From contig QEYB01000780.1 in NCBI GenBank assembly GCA_017562135.1, positions 1 to 36,129 of the forward strand: a stretch of DNA of 36,129 bases, in the 5' to 3' direction. Both the position numbers and the translations under genes were made by a program. Shown here piece after piece: positions 1 to 12,386 of the stretch; position 1 is the stretch's first letter; each line of letters begins with the position of its first letter. Source of the DNA: Dipylidium caninum (Eukaryota > Platyhelminthes > Cestoda > Cyclophyllidea > Dipylidiidae). The notes beneath the pieces were generated by a model, which saw nothing but the letters and a program-made list of their open reading frames with translations, made no database searches and had not been told where the DNA came from.

Positions 1-1439
1 TTCTTAATGTGCGTATCTGCACGTAAAAACTGTCACCGTTTCCCTTATTCTTAAAGCGGCAATAAGAGGAGTTCATCGATGCATTAACGAGCCTAGAAGC
101 AAGTTTGAAAGGCGTGTTAGTTGTTCCGTACAAATAAATAACTGAATATAAATTTAAAATAAGTAATAACTAAAGAATGAACCTTTAAATGCCAGGTCTC
201 ACCCCACTACCCATGCAAAAATTCCCTCCCGTGCAATTACTTTCATCTAGCCTGATGTTTTTCCCATCAAGCACCAGTGAATGTAAGTCTGCTGTGTTTA
301 CCCATATTACCATCGAATCCAAAAATCGATGCCAACGCAAATCAAGTGACTTAAGACTGTGGCAATGGAGAGTCAATGTTTAGGGAGTGTTGATTGAATT
401 GCGTCGAGTGTTTGTAAAGACGAAGCAACGACTTGCTTATGTGTACGCGGATTACGCGAAAAAAAGGAAATGCTTGTTTTTCCCCCCATTTGCCGTCAGT
501 TGACGCCTTTACCTCATGTGCTTCTATTTATCCGCCTGAAGTAGCGTCAAACCAGTCGCCTTCTCATGTAGTCAAACTCGACATTGGCTCCGCCTTGCAT
601 CCTTCGTCTATGACGTGCACCACCCATTCAATGGCTTTTGACACGTAAAACCTGTCTACACGTTTAATTAAAACCTTAATTCTAACTGCCGCGTTTGCCT
701 CTATAGTCCTCCATAACTCCGCGTCATTCTTCCTGTTTCAATGCTCTGTTCCTGATGCCTCCAACCTTCATTAAAATCAGATTATGGTGGCGGTAGGAGT
801 TATCTCTTTCTTTACAACAACATGCGAAACTGCAGGTTCCACGTTTGTGAATTACCATAAGCCAAACTTGGGAAAGAAAATAGTCCGCAGCAGAATTGTA
901 CCTCTCGTCTCCTAACAGTTCAAATTCCACTTCTCCGACTCTTAGTTCACACGAATTTACACGTGCACGAAGTCATTCCAAATTGACGACGGCAATCCGT
1001 CGTCTGCTTCTCTCTTCTTAACAGCCTCTGAGTGTGATTCGTTACTAGTGCTACTCCATACATAAAGAAAAACTCACCACAGACCATTATAAGATGCCGT
1101 AACCGCATCATGTAATTAAAGACAGTTGGCATCATTCATGCTAAGGAAATTGGGCGTAATCAATATTAGAGGCACTGTCCATTTTGAGTGTTTTATTCTT
1201 CCACAGTATCACGGGTGACCACTCGTCCATTTTATTCTTATCTCTACAATTTCGTCATTACCATGTCGAACTACTCTCCCATTACACAACTACGGCAAAA
1301 GTGTGGAGCTCCCCACCGCCAGAAATAGGCTTACAATAGAGTACGTTCAAATGGCTATGGGTTGTTTCTAGATCCAAGCATACCACCTTCCTCCTTACAC
1401 GTTGACACGTGAGAGTCATTTATGACCTCAATAGAATCC

Positions 1440-1560
1440 AGTGCGCAGGTTGACGATTGACGTTTGGCTCTTGTACAGTGCCTCAATTGAGAGACACAAC
1501 AACTTTGTCAACATGCGCACTCGCTGCCTCACAGAGGAGGTGCACTCTCATTGAGTCTTC
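1440..1560 (+). repeat. Faint direct repeat A, copy 1
   Basis: Shares ordered words (GCGCAGG, CTCAATTGAG, TTTGTCAACATG, CTCTCAT) with 3836-3950. Spacing between words differs by a few bases. Old and of uncertain extent. Confidence 0.4.
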
Positions 1561-3835
1561 ATTAGTTGTTTTAGACATGATAAAAAGTATAATTTGCCCG
1601 GTGATAGAGTAAGGCGGTGAATGTTGCCAGGGTCAATGGCACCAAAAAGCAATCTCGAGGGCGAAGGACTTCTGTGAAATGCATTCGTATGAAATTTCCA
1701 GTCTGCCGGAAATTGCGTACCGTCTATCGATGCCTACACTATTTACAGCCTCCGTGATGTATGCTGTGGTGTGTAAAGTGAGTAGATGAGGTAAGTGTGT
1801 GATTTGGTTCTTAGATCCTGATTACTTTCAGACTACACAGCCCCATGATTATGCATCTCTATTTCATTAAGACCGCAGACATTCACTGAGGGAATATATT
1901 AGAGTACTTTACTTTATCGGGGCGCCTTTCCAAAATTTAGTTTTTTCTTGGATAGCAAGTGAGAGTTCCAACACACACCCGACATATAACGTCCCTCATC
2001 TAGCATATTGGCGACACAAATAACCCCTTCCACGGCGATATCTTTGCACCCTACACAAAATACAGTGTAGTAGACACTGGTTCTCCTTAGAATCCCAGTA
2101 AACGGCCAATTACCTAATTCATTTACTTTGAGACCGAAATATGGCCAGTGTTTCGGGAAGGCATAACGCGCCACGTTTCACTCCCTCCACAGCGTTTTAT
2201 TTTAGCAGAATTATTGAGTCCAGAGGACCTTGAAACAGTCCTTAGCACCTTTGAAATATTCCGTTTTTGATCCATTTCCCTTCCTCTGCATACACTTCAA
2301 TAATACTGGTTACTAAATACTCAGTGCCTTTGCAAATGTGTTATGGAACGATGATGAAAGCCAAGAGGTGTGTGAGTCTTACACTTAAGAGAAGAGGATA
2401 AATACATTATTCAGTCTCAGTTATCATGGATATTTTGAGTTCTCAATGAACGGACGACCTCTCAAAGCTTTTTATTGTGCTCCCGCTCACGTCGAAGGTT
2501 AACCTATTCTCTACTTATTTCAGTCATTTCTTGCAATGGCCTTGTGCACTTTATAGCAGTGCCAGGAAGAGCAGCACTGTTTGGATGAGTATACCTAACC
2601 GTAAAACTCCTAAATTTTTTTTTAAAAAAGCCAACTGAGTTACGCAAAAAACATCGTGAATTGCTCATTGAACTCCAGTGATTTGTTTATTTATTTTATT
2701 TATTTGTAATGATATAAGATATCTCGCCAACTGGCTTATTCCAGAAGAAGATCGAATTTATGTTGTACGCCATTCAACTTATGAATTATAAACGCATTAC
2801 CAACGACACCGCTCCGACGGTGGGCTAGTTGATTGAACCTACTTCCTGCAAATTATCCTTTGCAAAATATGAATAACCGTAAGCAGTCTCGGTGCCATGA
2901 GCCTAATTAAGACAAGAAAAAATCTGAAGACTCGTCAAGCGGAAGGTGCCTACTCAAATGGATGGCGCTGAAATTGGACAGGATGTCGAATGGCAGAGTG
3001 TAGATTGAAGGCTAAGCAGTGTGCCGCCTCGAGCAAATGGTGACGCACAAATTTCATGACCACTGAAGGAAATCCGCTTACCACCGACTTAGAAATCTTA
3101 TCCACAACTGATCATATCTTGCGTTTGATATTCTCTTGGGGTCGTTAAAGCCTTCTCCTACTTTTGGTGGTTCCTCAACTGCTAAGCCAACCAATGAGGG
3201 CACTAGAGAATTCAACGAAAGACAGTAACATGTGTTTTGTTAAAGAAACCATCATGATCTACTATGTGCCAAACGTACACCAAAAAGAGAGGAAAGAAAT
3301 GTTGGAGAGGAAATTTTCGAAAGTATTTTAAACCATATATGAAGTAAGTAAGATATATTTAGCTAGAGTCTGGATTTCATTATTAGTGTCAAAACATCGA
3401 CAGGCCATTTACGTGAACTATATGGTTATCGGGTAAAGTTGCTTTTCGTCTGTCGAATGGGAAGAAAGCGTAATACAATTATTCTCCCACGTTTTGAGCA
3501 CCAACACTGCAGTTTCATCAGGTATCAAAATTTCTGGAATGCCAAGACTTTGGCTTAATTAGGTTGATGCAGTATCCGTATAATGGTAACAAGCAAATTC
3601 TGCTAACAAAGATTAGGCGCTTTTCTTAAAAATGCCACTTCTGCATGCCCCTCTCCTTCCGTCTTCATATGTTTCTCTCCCACCTGCTCCACTGGATCTC
3701 GCTCGCGTGGCTGAAGTCGGCTCTCGTCAGATAGTACTGCTTGTCGTGAATGCAACGACTAAAGAATACTGTCAAAGGAGCCTGTTTACATAGGAGTGCA
3801 AGGCCGTCATGCAGATAGCACTCACAGCCTCATCG

Positions 3836-3950
3836 CGCAGGAGTAGACCAGACTGATGGCATGTCATTCGGGTTTTCTTTGTCTTGTCTCAATTGAGGTA
3901 GAGGCATATCAAATTTGTCAACATGTGCGAAGGTGCCTCTCATGAGAATT
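3836..3950 (+). repeat. Faint direct repeat A, copy 2
   Basis: See copy 1 at 1440-1560. The best-preserved part is TTTGTCAACATGTGCG (TTTGTCAACATGCGC in copy 1). Confidence 0.4.
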
Positions 3951-4267
3951 GCAAGAAGTCAACACAATAAACTGCACAAGCGTAATTAATAGGGTGCGAA
4001 GTTTGCCGAAAGACGCTATAAATGTGTGGGAGAATAAAGAGTTGTGTGAGTCGATGAATAAACTGGGGTAATACTGGGGGCGTCAGCTTTAGGGTTTCAT
4101 CTCCTGTTGTAAGAAGTAGTTAAGCACCAAGCCATTGCCCCCGATCGGCAATGCCCATGGAAAGAGAGTGTGTCACGCCGTAAGTGCAACATAATTCGGG
4201 ACACTCATGGTTTGGAAGGTGGTTGGCAATGAAGACAGTGTTCGTCAGCATTTCGATGTCCTTGACA

Positions 4268-4720
4268 CTATCGATGGTCGTCCTCTTTTTTGTTACAAAA
4301 CAATTTCACGTGCCCATTTTCGTTGCTCACGATTGCACCAGCATCGAGTGAACACTTACGGATGCGTTGGAGTGTTTCCTCACGCGACTCACAGTCGTCT
4401 TCTTCAGACTCCTCTTCCCATAAGCAATGCGCCCCAATTTTAATTCGTCCTCTCATTTCTGCTTCCGTTTCTCTTGATTTACGTGGATTCAAAATTAAGA
4501 TTCTGTTTCTGTTGCACACTTCTACCTTCCAAACAGCTATTATTTCGTGGTTATTCTCCCTTCCGCCTCTTCCTCTCCCCACTCGTCTTCCTTCTTCCTC
4601 TCGTGTTCAAATCCTTGTTCCGTCCCAGCCTTCACTTCCACGTCTGAGATCATCTCTGCTTCCATCTGATCTTCCGACCGTCCCTCTACTTCCATTTCGA
4701 TTTCTTTGCCGTTTCGATAT
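4268..4720 (-). CDS. Acidic coding-like stretch, two frames, with a strong splice donor
   Basis: Minus strand. From about 4720 to 4540 one frame reads GKEIEMEVEGRSEDQMEAEM, then a short EVKAGTEQ and an EEEAEGR stretch to a TAA. From about 4500 another frame reads NPRKSRETEAEMRGRIKIGA, then an acidic WEEESEEDD and ESREETLQRIR. It reaches a perfect GTAAGT donor after 4360; without splicing it stops near 4268. The product is Glu-rich with basic patches. No domain is seen. The first part shares the GAAGTG-type wording (GTGGAAGTGAAGGC) of the 31.5 kb frame. The two frames would need an intron or a frameshift to join. The opposite strand is also open, as Ser/Leu-rich sequence, because of purine bias. 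Confidence 0.22.
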
Positions 4721-7385
4721 CATACAATATAAGAGCTCGCTTGCTAATGTGCGGTTGATGCTGTAAAGACCTGGATGATAAAGGAGGTAAAACAAGTAAG
4801 CTCCATTTCACACCTCATAATCGCTTGCTGTGGCAGTTTTTGTGTGTGTGATTACCTCTTCCCATTGTCCAATCATCGGTCCTACCAAATTGATGACAGA
4901 CCACGAGGACCATGGCGTTAATGCATCTTTCCACCTACCTCGCATTAAACTAAATCCGCCCACACTTTTCACTCGCTACCAGCTACTTCACACCCTCCTA
5001 TCCCAATGAGGTCTCCATTTCATGAATAAGTGTGTTTGTCTTCGAACCACAACGACGACGACGACGAGTTTTATCGCCTCCCCTTGTAGACAAAAGAGTA
5101 GATTGAAGCCTTCTAACAAAGGGAGTTCAGGTGGGACTAAATGGAGGGAGACAAAACTCACGCTGCAATAGGATTGGCTTCTGCGCCGAGGCCCCATGGA
5201 GAGGACCGCAACCAGAGATCCGCACTAGCAACACCGGCAGGACGACCATGGCGACCAGTGGGGTCGCCAGGGTAAGCACTGCTTGGAGCAATTGCACACC
5301 AACTGTAGAACCGCGCAGGCATCGCAGGCGTCAGATAATAAGTCTGTCGTCAGTGAATTTGACTTGTCTTATGTTCGTCTTCCTTATCTCTCTCATCTCC
5401 ACCCCACGAACGTTGCCGAACAATGCGTAAGTTGACGTCGATAAGCATTCATCAGGGCCCTCCTTCATATCTCTATTCTCTGATTGACAGCACCACTTTG
5501 TAAACTGTCTCTTGAAACCCGAGGAAAACCTCTACTTTGTCCCTTCCGCCTGGTCCACTCTACCAAACACGCATATGAGTCCATTACATTCTCCGAACAA
5601 TGTATGTTTCGAATTACAAGTTTAACGGCGTAGACTGCCAGATCCTAGGAGGATGTCCAGTGTTGAGCATTCCACAATGATATCCTTTTAGGCTCAGCTT
5701 GTCTCCAAACATGGCAGGCAAAAAAGCGTCTGCAATTTATCCCCTCCATTGCAAGTGAAGTGAAGATCAAGGAAGACAGGCATGTGCCAGAATGCAAATA
5801 CTCCGAGAGTGGGTATATATGAAAATCGTGGGGAAGCGTGTTGAGGTTTAGGTTGAGCATACAAAATACGTCGTCAGAGTAAGCTTTAGGCATATCAATG
5901 AGATGGTGCCAGTCTTACCCATTGTCTTTTTATCGGAGATCCGTCAACAACCTCCTGGCGCGTTGACACTCTCCACTGAATCTTCCACTTTCGTGAAGAG
6001 CGTCTCGTTAGCGGAGAGGCAGGTAACCGAAAAATTCCCGAAATGTAGAAGTGAAGGCGCATTATTGGGAATGCCACCAAAAAGGCACGGCAGGTGATAT
6101 TAAGACTTATGTAGCAGAAAAAAGCGAGGTGGATTGACAGATTAACCATCACCACCACATAGTTCGTATCACGGAGATGTCAAATGGTTATAAAGTTGAC
6201 ATCTACCCTCTCGGCGGCATGCGCATGTGTTTGGTGTGAGAGGCGGGCGAGGGAAGTGACAACGGCTGTGCTGTGTTACGAATTCATCCACCAACGCCGG
6301 TGGCGGATTCAAGAAAAAGTACTTTGAATAAATTTCGTCAGTTACATGCCCACTCATGTAACCTCTCAAGGCAGGACTGCATACAACCTACACAAGCTCG
6401 AGGGCCCTTTTGTGTGGGTGGAGGATCTGGGAATGGACGCAGTGGAGAGCGAAATATGTAACGCGCATTCAGCCGAAAATGTGATTGCCTCACGCGCGTA
6501 ATGGTGGAGTGGAGCACTCAGAAGACACTATTTGGAGATGTTCAACGTTTCTGAGGGGAAAGTGAGCAAATGCCTCCTGTCAATCATCGAATTGAGCTAA
6601 GAAGAAGAATTTTGATGAAAGCATAACGACTTCTAAAGACGTTTTATATGGAGGCAACAGGGTGATCTTATGACAAGGAATTCCCCAACCCGCTCCGTAC
6701 TTGTCGAAGAAGAGCGCCGAACCAAAGGTATCAATGTGGCTCGCCTTCACTGCCATAATTCATCTAAGTGACTTAACCATTTTCATATGCTACCAGCCTC
6801 CGAACCAAAGCTTGTTCTCTCCTCTTTCTCTTCATGGCTGAGGCGAGTTGCAATTGTTTGGCCACAGCTTCATCCACCACTCATGAGTGAAGAAACCGAT
6901 GAGGGATGGAGGTAGGGAAGTAAGAGGGAGCCGAATTTGAGTGAAAGGACACTTTTGAGTGTAGAAACGCGCTGGTGTGAGGGCAAAAGTTCTCAATTGG
7001 AATGAGCATTGGAAAGCTCCACGAAAGTGGTGCATAGCTGAAAGCAGAGGTCTCAGGCGCAGAAGTTTTGGCCGTTGTCGTGATGATGGAGGGTTGAGGC
7101 AGCAGTTAATCCAGTTCAGTTAGCTGTCCCACGTCTGCTCACCTTTCATCACGGCTGCACAGTCTTCATTGACTGCAGATTCTCCTTGCCTCTCGTCTGA
7201 CTCTCGCAAGACGACGTCCTTCTCCAACCTAGACCGCCATCTTCTCCCCGTCTTCATTCAGCGCTGGGAAGTCAAATCAGAGGTGCGCACGAGCTTTGGT
7301 CAATTTTAGGAGGCTCCAATTGAATTGCATTAGTTCGTAAAAGGTCTGAGAACTACGCTGATTGTCGTCCGTGCACTGAGTGGCG
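4720..7385. other. No supported gene
   Basis: AT-leaning DNA with a small (ACG)5 repeat at 5052-5067. A segment at 5155-5273 lies between AATAG and a GTAAGC and is open in two frames on plus, but nothing in its product is recognisable. Confidence 0.45.
5052..5067 (+). repeat. (ACG)5 microsatellite
   Basis: Five ACG units, followed by AGTTTTATCG. Confidence 0.9.
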
Positions 7386-7390
7386 GGTGG

Positions 7391-7459
7391 AGTTTCAATC
7401 GAGAAGACATCAGCCATGAATAAAACTCATCAACTGACATGCAATCACAGTTGACCAGT
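7391..7459 (+). repeat. Inverted repeat C, left arm
   Basis: Ungapped 87% match to the reverse complement of 12898-12966, 5.4 kb away. Homology fades on both sides. The equivalent frame reads VSIEKTSAMNKTHQLTCNHS and then a stop. Confidence 0.88.
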
Positions 7460-9496
7460 GAGCTCGTAGGCGACTTGACTATTCAGAGTTGATAAGTACC
7501 TGGTCCTCTGGACAACTTAAGCCATGCAGTAGCCACTCATGCACGATGAACAAGTAGACTCGATGGCTGGATGCAATTATCCAGATCGAACAACTCACAC
7601 CTTTACGGCTCCAGTGGTTTGGCATGAGTGTATCGTCGCTGAATATTCCTTGTCTGTTAAGGAAGCAGGGCGCAGATGATTTGGCAGTGGGGAGAAAAGT
7701 GCTTCGCCTGTTTCAGCCCATGGAACAGGAAGTGAAGCAGAGCAGGCCTCGTCAGGGGAGGTAGGCGTCATGGTAGGACCTGCTGATGCCGGCTGAACGC
7801 GTGGCTTCCTATAAAGGAGCAATTTCGCTATGCGGAGGATTCTCAGGGGACGTGGTACATCTCCCATCCCACCCCTTCATCCTCCTCCACTTCGCTTTCT
7901 TTACTTATGACGTCGACGTCACAGTCGACAAATGAACTCTCATCGAACTACTTACATTTCTTACTGCTTCACCGCATCAACAGGACACTTGTAGTCGCAT
8001 TCATTCTCATCTTCCGCGGGCACTCTCGCCCCCACTACTTCGAGAGTAGCGTGTGAAAAATGAGTATGCTATTGAGATACACAGTGGAAAGAAGTTGAGC
8101 CACGTTGGTGGGGTGGTGAATAGATAGGAGAAAAACTACATGCACGCATGATAGCCGCATTCATTCGATCAGCAGCCCCGTTCTGACCTCCTAGTGGGGA
8201 GTTCATCATGCCACGGTGAACAATCAGATGAATGAGGGCATAAGGCAAAACCGGTCAGAAGAGATAATCGGTCGAGATATATTCCAGCCTGCCGGATGGC
8301 GTCGATGGACATGATGTGAGTCGCCGTGTTCGCACAGTTTTTCCGACAGCTGGATGTCAAATTGAGTGAGCCATTCCAATCTATCAACATGTCACTGATT
8401 GCCTACTTTCGTGTAATCAGCTTCTCTTCTTCTCTCCTCGTTTGATGTCCAAGGGCAATTGAGTCCCGTTGACAGGAGAATTTGAAGGGAGTAACACAAT
8501 GCCGGGCATCTCACGCATCTCACACGCAGTCCTTAAGGTTCGAGCGACGGCAGACAGGCGAAGCAGAGGGGGGACTGTGGTGGGGACAGAGGAACCCAGT
8601 TTTCACTTTTAAATTTTACAAGCCAATGTGACACGCATGCCACCGGCGTGAGAAGAGAAGGCTGCTAAGTGAATTGACGCACACAACACGTTCTGCGATC
8701 AAGTCGTGCGGATGAAGATAGGGAGAGTGAAGGAGGGAGAAGGAAGGATGAAGGTGGGCAACCACCCTATGACATTGTCCCGGATAACGCAAAAGAATGT
8801 TTTCGCAGTGAATGTTGCATCGGTTTCTGTACCCATCACTCCATGTTGAGGGGCGAGGTGTTTCTTGTTGGACCCAACAATATACAGCAGAGGTTCTAGC
8901 CCCCGCATGGCCAACGAATATGGATGTCTACCCAACGGAATCCCACTTATTGGGCAGCATTGACTCACGCAGCAAGTTGAACGATTACAAAGACTGCGTT
9001 AACCACATCCCCATATTTCGTATGCGACTTGCTCAAAGCCTCCCTCGGACCACGTATAGTGTTAGTTTGCGCCATGTTTTCCCCCTCAGTGTGCCTTAGA
9101 TGACATTAAGTCGAATATTCGCGCATAACAGTTTAGTGAAAGGATTTCATTGCGCACTAAGGCTGTTAGTACTAAAATTCACTCTAATTTCTAGCTTCTC
9201 TGGGAGTTAGCTGAACAGGTGAAGTGGGGCGACGAGAGAAACAGAGGATGGAAGGTGAGGAAACGATGGTGCGGGTGTTGGAATCACACTCAGTCAGTCT
9301 GAGTGGATTAAGAAACGTGGGCCAGTCGCAAGCACATACAGTGTGCGTCCGGTAACCTGTCAAGAGAGTATTTAAAGTCTCGAAGTAAACGCAAATTTAG
9401 CCGAGAGCTCTCACTCTCCGAAGCGGGGTGGGGAAACACGCCAATTAGCACGCAGAAAGTTAAAAATACTACAGACGTATTTCTTTCTGCTATGAA

Positions 9497-9502
9497 TTTA
9501 TT
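9497..9502 (-). promoter_or_regulatory. AATAAA poly-A signal
   Basis: Perfect hexamer on the minus strand in TTTTGAATAAATTCATAG, 34 bases past the TAA of the candidate terminal exon. Alone it would mean little; its position after the stop is what makes it worth marking. Confidence 0.4.
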
Positions 9503-9535
9503 CAAAAGCAAAAAGGACATTACCAAACATCAGAT

Positions 9536-9660
9536 TTATGTCGCCATAACCACGACGGTCTTCGTAACGGTGCCACCATCCTGGGAGTCGAAGAAGTCCT
9601 GCTCCACAGTGGCCCTTGCTGCGGGTGGCACGTAACGCATGAGGTCGGTGTAACATGCCG
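9536..9660 (-). CDS. Candidate 3'-terminal coding exon with downstream poly-A signal; protein family unknown
   Basis: On the minus strand an AG at 9661-9662 (CTTGTTAG) precedes a 125-base open segment. It reads ACYTDLMRYVPPAARATVEQ, then DFFDSQDGGTVTKTVVVMAT, and ends in TAA at 9538-9536. Third codon positions are largely G or C in this frame, unlike the surrounding DNA, and AATAAA follows 34 bases after the stop (9502-9497). The frame is open a little further upstream, to a TAA near 9733, so the exon start is a choice based on the AG and the loss of codon bias. No upstream polypyrimidine tract is evident. The tail is hydrophilic with a Val-rich end and resembles no family I can name. Upstream exons are uncertain; 10038-10236 on the same strand is one possibility. 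Confidence 0.38.
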
Positions 9661-10037
9661 CTAACAAGGTTATCCTTGATGATACTTTAATTCTAACGAA
9701 CCACCTAGTTACGGTCTTTTATTGCCCTCACGGCGCTGGGCTTGTAATTTCTTTGGGTTGTTTGGTTTTTCATTTTCGGCTGCCTCCAGGTCCAGTTAGA
9801 AGGCTTCTGAAACCAGATGCGAAAGCAAATCAAACCGTCGTTAAAATGTCTGTGGGAAGGATGCCTCGATTACCTTCTAATTCACGTGAAACCATATTTC
9901 CTCGCCTATTGCGTCATCCCGTCTGACCGTCTCCTCACATATTTTCCATACAGTTTGATGATGCCTTCATAATTCGCAATATGAAGTCGGTAAGACTTAC
10001 GCCGTGTGCATGGAAGTGATTCACCTCCGCTTGTGAG

Positions 10038-10236
10038 TCAACTCTCCTTGCATGCTGGAGCGGTAGCATGAATCGCTGCACTCCGAAGGTATGCAGCATC
10101 GCGGAATTTTCTCTCAGTTATTTCCTCCTTATCGTCTGCGGCGTCCTCGTCGTTGCCCGTGGAGGCGAGGTTTCGTCTGGGCATGGCCTCAGAGCTTATC
10201 GAGTTGTCCACAACATCCACGGACGATAGAGACTAG
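10038..10236 (-). CDS. Inverted repeat B, left arm: unbroken coding-like segment
   Basis: The minus-strand frame opens right after an in-frame TAG that could equally be the AG of a splice acceptor (CATAACTAG). It reads SLSSVDVVDNSISSEAMP, NLASTGNDEDAADDKEEITE, KFRDAAYLRSAAIHATAP, and ends ACKES with TGA near 10038. The repeat itself covers 10112-10236. The product is acidic and probably disordered; no domain is recognised. It is on the same strand as the terminal-exon candidate at 9536-9660. A weak GTGCAG donor after ...AAYLR (phase 1) would join that exon in frame as ...AYLR-T-ACYTDLMRYV. That join is inference only. Confidence 0.3.
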
Positions 10237-10621
10237 TTATGATCATCAATGTCCACATTGTTGTGCAGAGGAACCTGCGACAGAAGGGATGGTTCGTTAA
10301 TGTTGACGGTTGTTGCAAGCCAATAATCAGTAGATCGGCCGAGTTTGCCAGCGGGTTTCAAGGGAAGTCTAACTGATTGCTCTCCACTTTGTTGTATCAT
10401 GACAATCGTCATTGAACAGCAACACCAAATTTCCTCATATTGGCTTTATTATCTTCATTTAAATGTTTAAAATAACCACACTGCGAGCCCTTACGGAAGC
10501 TTTTGAATGTTCCATTTCGTCAGGAGGTGAGAAGGAAGTTCGTGAACACTCTTAATTGAGCGATTTCAAACGTAAAAATTCGCACGATGGAGTGTGAACC
10601 AATCAGCGCGAGGTTCAATTG

Positions 10622-10642
10622 CAATTAGTTAAACACTAATTG
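10622..10642. repeat. Short perfect hairpin between the B arms
   Basis: CAATTAGT, a five-base loop TAAAC, then ACTAATTG: an 8-bp perfect stem. AT-rich, with no T-run, so not a terminator in any useful sense. A CCAATCAG word lies 16 bases upstream (10599-10606), and its inverted form (CTGATTGG) is at about 11094-11101. Confidence 0.7.
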
Positions 10643-11207
10643 GGATCGCAAAAATCACACTTGATGGTTCTGAATTCAATAAACGTCGTAAAGAAGTCGA
10701 GAGGAAACATGCAATTCTGTGATGTTACTCACCGACAAGTGTCTTAGAGCGGTCTACCTTGTGTAGACTCCGATAGTGTAGGGGCGAAGGAGAAGTAGGA
10801 AGTAGATGGAATACCCCAACGTTCAATGAATGACCGTCACCTCAACCGGATTCGTCATGCAGGATAGCGTGAGGGTGACGTGGTATAGGGATTATTGTCA
10901 TAATGACATAGACCAAACGGAATACGGCCAGATTCGCGTTTCGTACAAAGGCTCCCCGTCAGCGTCTTCAGACTCGAGGAGAATATGAAACATAAGACAC
11001 TACGAAGGAGTTTTCACTCGCCCCTCCTTCAACCTCCAACTGCCCTCTCACTCGAGTCACGCGCTTATGTATTGTCATTCTGAAGACAGCTTTCTGATTG
11101 GCTCTTGGGAGTCTGTCGTGATTCGACTCCAAGGGTCCGTACGCACATCCACAGTGAGCAATGGCCGCCTCCGACAACCGTCCAGACATTCCTGCGACGT
11201 GGACAAC

Positions 11208-11339
11208 TGGTCTTTAGCGTCCTTCGATGTTACGGACAACTCAATAAGCCCTGAAGTTATGTCCAGCCCGAAATCTCGCCTCTACGGCTGATTGAGACGA
11301 CGATGACGAGGAAGAGAATACCGTCGAAATAACTGAAAG
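11208..11339 (+). pseudogene. Inverted repeat B, right arm (degenerate copy of a coding-like segment)
   Basis: Inverted partner of 10112-10236, about 70% identical. Translation gives FDVTDNSISPEVM, then a frame slip, then LAST followed by a stop, then an acidic run and VEITES. The left arm has VDVVDNSISSEAM, NLAST, an acidic run and EEITER in one unbroken frame. Several differences near the start of the match are at third codon positions (TCA/TCG, GAA/GAG), as expected if the ancestor was coding. This arm is broken by one indel and one stop. The family is unknown. Confidence 0.55.
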
Positions 11340-12287
11340 CTGGCATCTATTCTCTGTACCGTCAAGCGCCTGCTCCTCTGCACAGTTATAGGTGCAGCCA
11401 AAAGAAACTGCCCGACGTGTGGGCCTATTTAAGGCTTCCCTCAAATGGACCAAGTGGGCTCCGCAAATGACGCTCCTTTTTTCGTCCTTTTTTACGTAGT
11501 CTCTGTTTAGTGTAGGGGAGATGCTAGCTGTAGCAGTTGCAGGGAGAAGTTATGTCGTCTATTTGCCAGTGTGTGGCAGTGTGGAGCAGCCAGAGAAGAT
11601 GGATTGAACCGTGTCCTTCTCCAGATCCAAGGAGAAAGGCGGGTGAACTGCATGCAATGGGGACTCAGGAACGACTCCGACAGAGGGTCCTTTTCTTGGC
11701 ATTGCATGCTGCATTTGTGTTGTGCTCGATGTCTTCTTGTTTCACATGCAGTCACTACCCGAATAAAATGATTTTGAGAAAATAACTGTCGCTGCGATGG
11801 TTAGTGTTGATGCGAAGCCGAAGAATTCCACGAATCGCATTAGTTGCCTGATGTTGGAGTGGATAGCATGTGAAATGAACCCCACGTCAGCTACGAGGAT
11901 ACCCTTCTCCGTTGCAATCACCAGTATCGGATTGGGGAGTTGCAGAGAGGCAGTTCGAGGCCAGAAGTTGGTGTCAAACCTCACACACACGTCATTTCAC
12001 TTCCGAGTCGAAGGAAATAGAGCGACCATTGATTACTCTCTCGCCATCTCCCCACCCCAAGTAGGATCTGACTCTGATGAGGCAAGCCAGCAGAGAGAAA
12101 GGACTGCGACGCTATTGCTTCATTAGTGTGGTATGACAGTGGAGAAGCAGAATGTATCTTCCACATTTGCAAATCTCTTTCCATTTTCGGCGAGGTGGGT
12201 CCATTCGTCGGCATTCGTGAGAGAATTGCAAAACTGCATCTTAAACTTCCTATATTCAGTGGACTAAGGGCAGCGATAGAATCGGAC

Positions 12288-12386
12288 ACGACGCTCCTAC
12301 AGAATAGTGAAAGAGTCGACCTCGCGTACGGCAAGACGAATACCTAACGGCATGGGGGCGGGGCTGACGCGATACCATGTAGAAAT
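12288..12386 (-). repeat. Direct repeat D, copy 1 (with in-frame stop)
   Basis: Partner of 13288-13389, 1 kb away in the same orientation. The shared word GTACGGCAAGACGAA is CTACGGCAAAACGAA in the other copy. In the conserved minus frame this copy carries a TAG, so it is a dead copy if the ancestor was coding. No transposon family is recognised. Confidence 0.7.

Larger units (their letters stand above)
1..4260. other. No supported gene; AT-leaning DNA with one faint internal repeat
   Basis: No domain, RNA gene or transposon is recognised. Two segments, about 1440-1560 and 3836-3950, share GCGCAGG, CTCAATTGAG, TTTGTCAACATG (followed by C/T and GCG) and CTCTCAT words in the same order, suggesting an old direct repeat. 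Confidence 0.5.

Noticed and set aside
4605..4620. GTTCAAATCC resembling a tRNA B box
   Set aside because: Upstream sequence is a pyrimidine tract with no A box and no folding.
7595..7867. RILRIAKLLLYRKP stretch resembling a voltage-sensor helix
   Set aside because: No neighbouring membrane segments, and the rest of the frame is unrelated. A chance resemblance.
10599..11101. Two opposed CCAATCAG words as a divergent promoter between the B arms
   Set aside because: Eight-base words are common. Their distances from the arms differ, and there is no TATA or initiator support.
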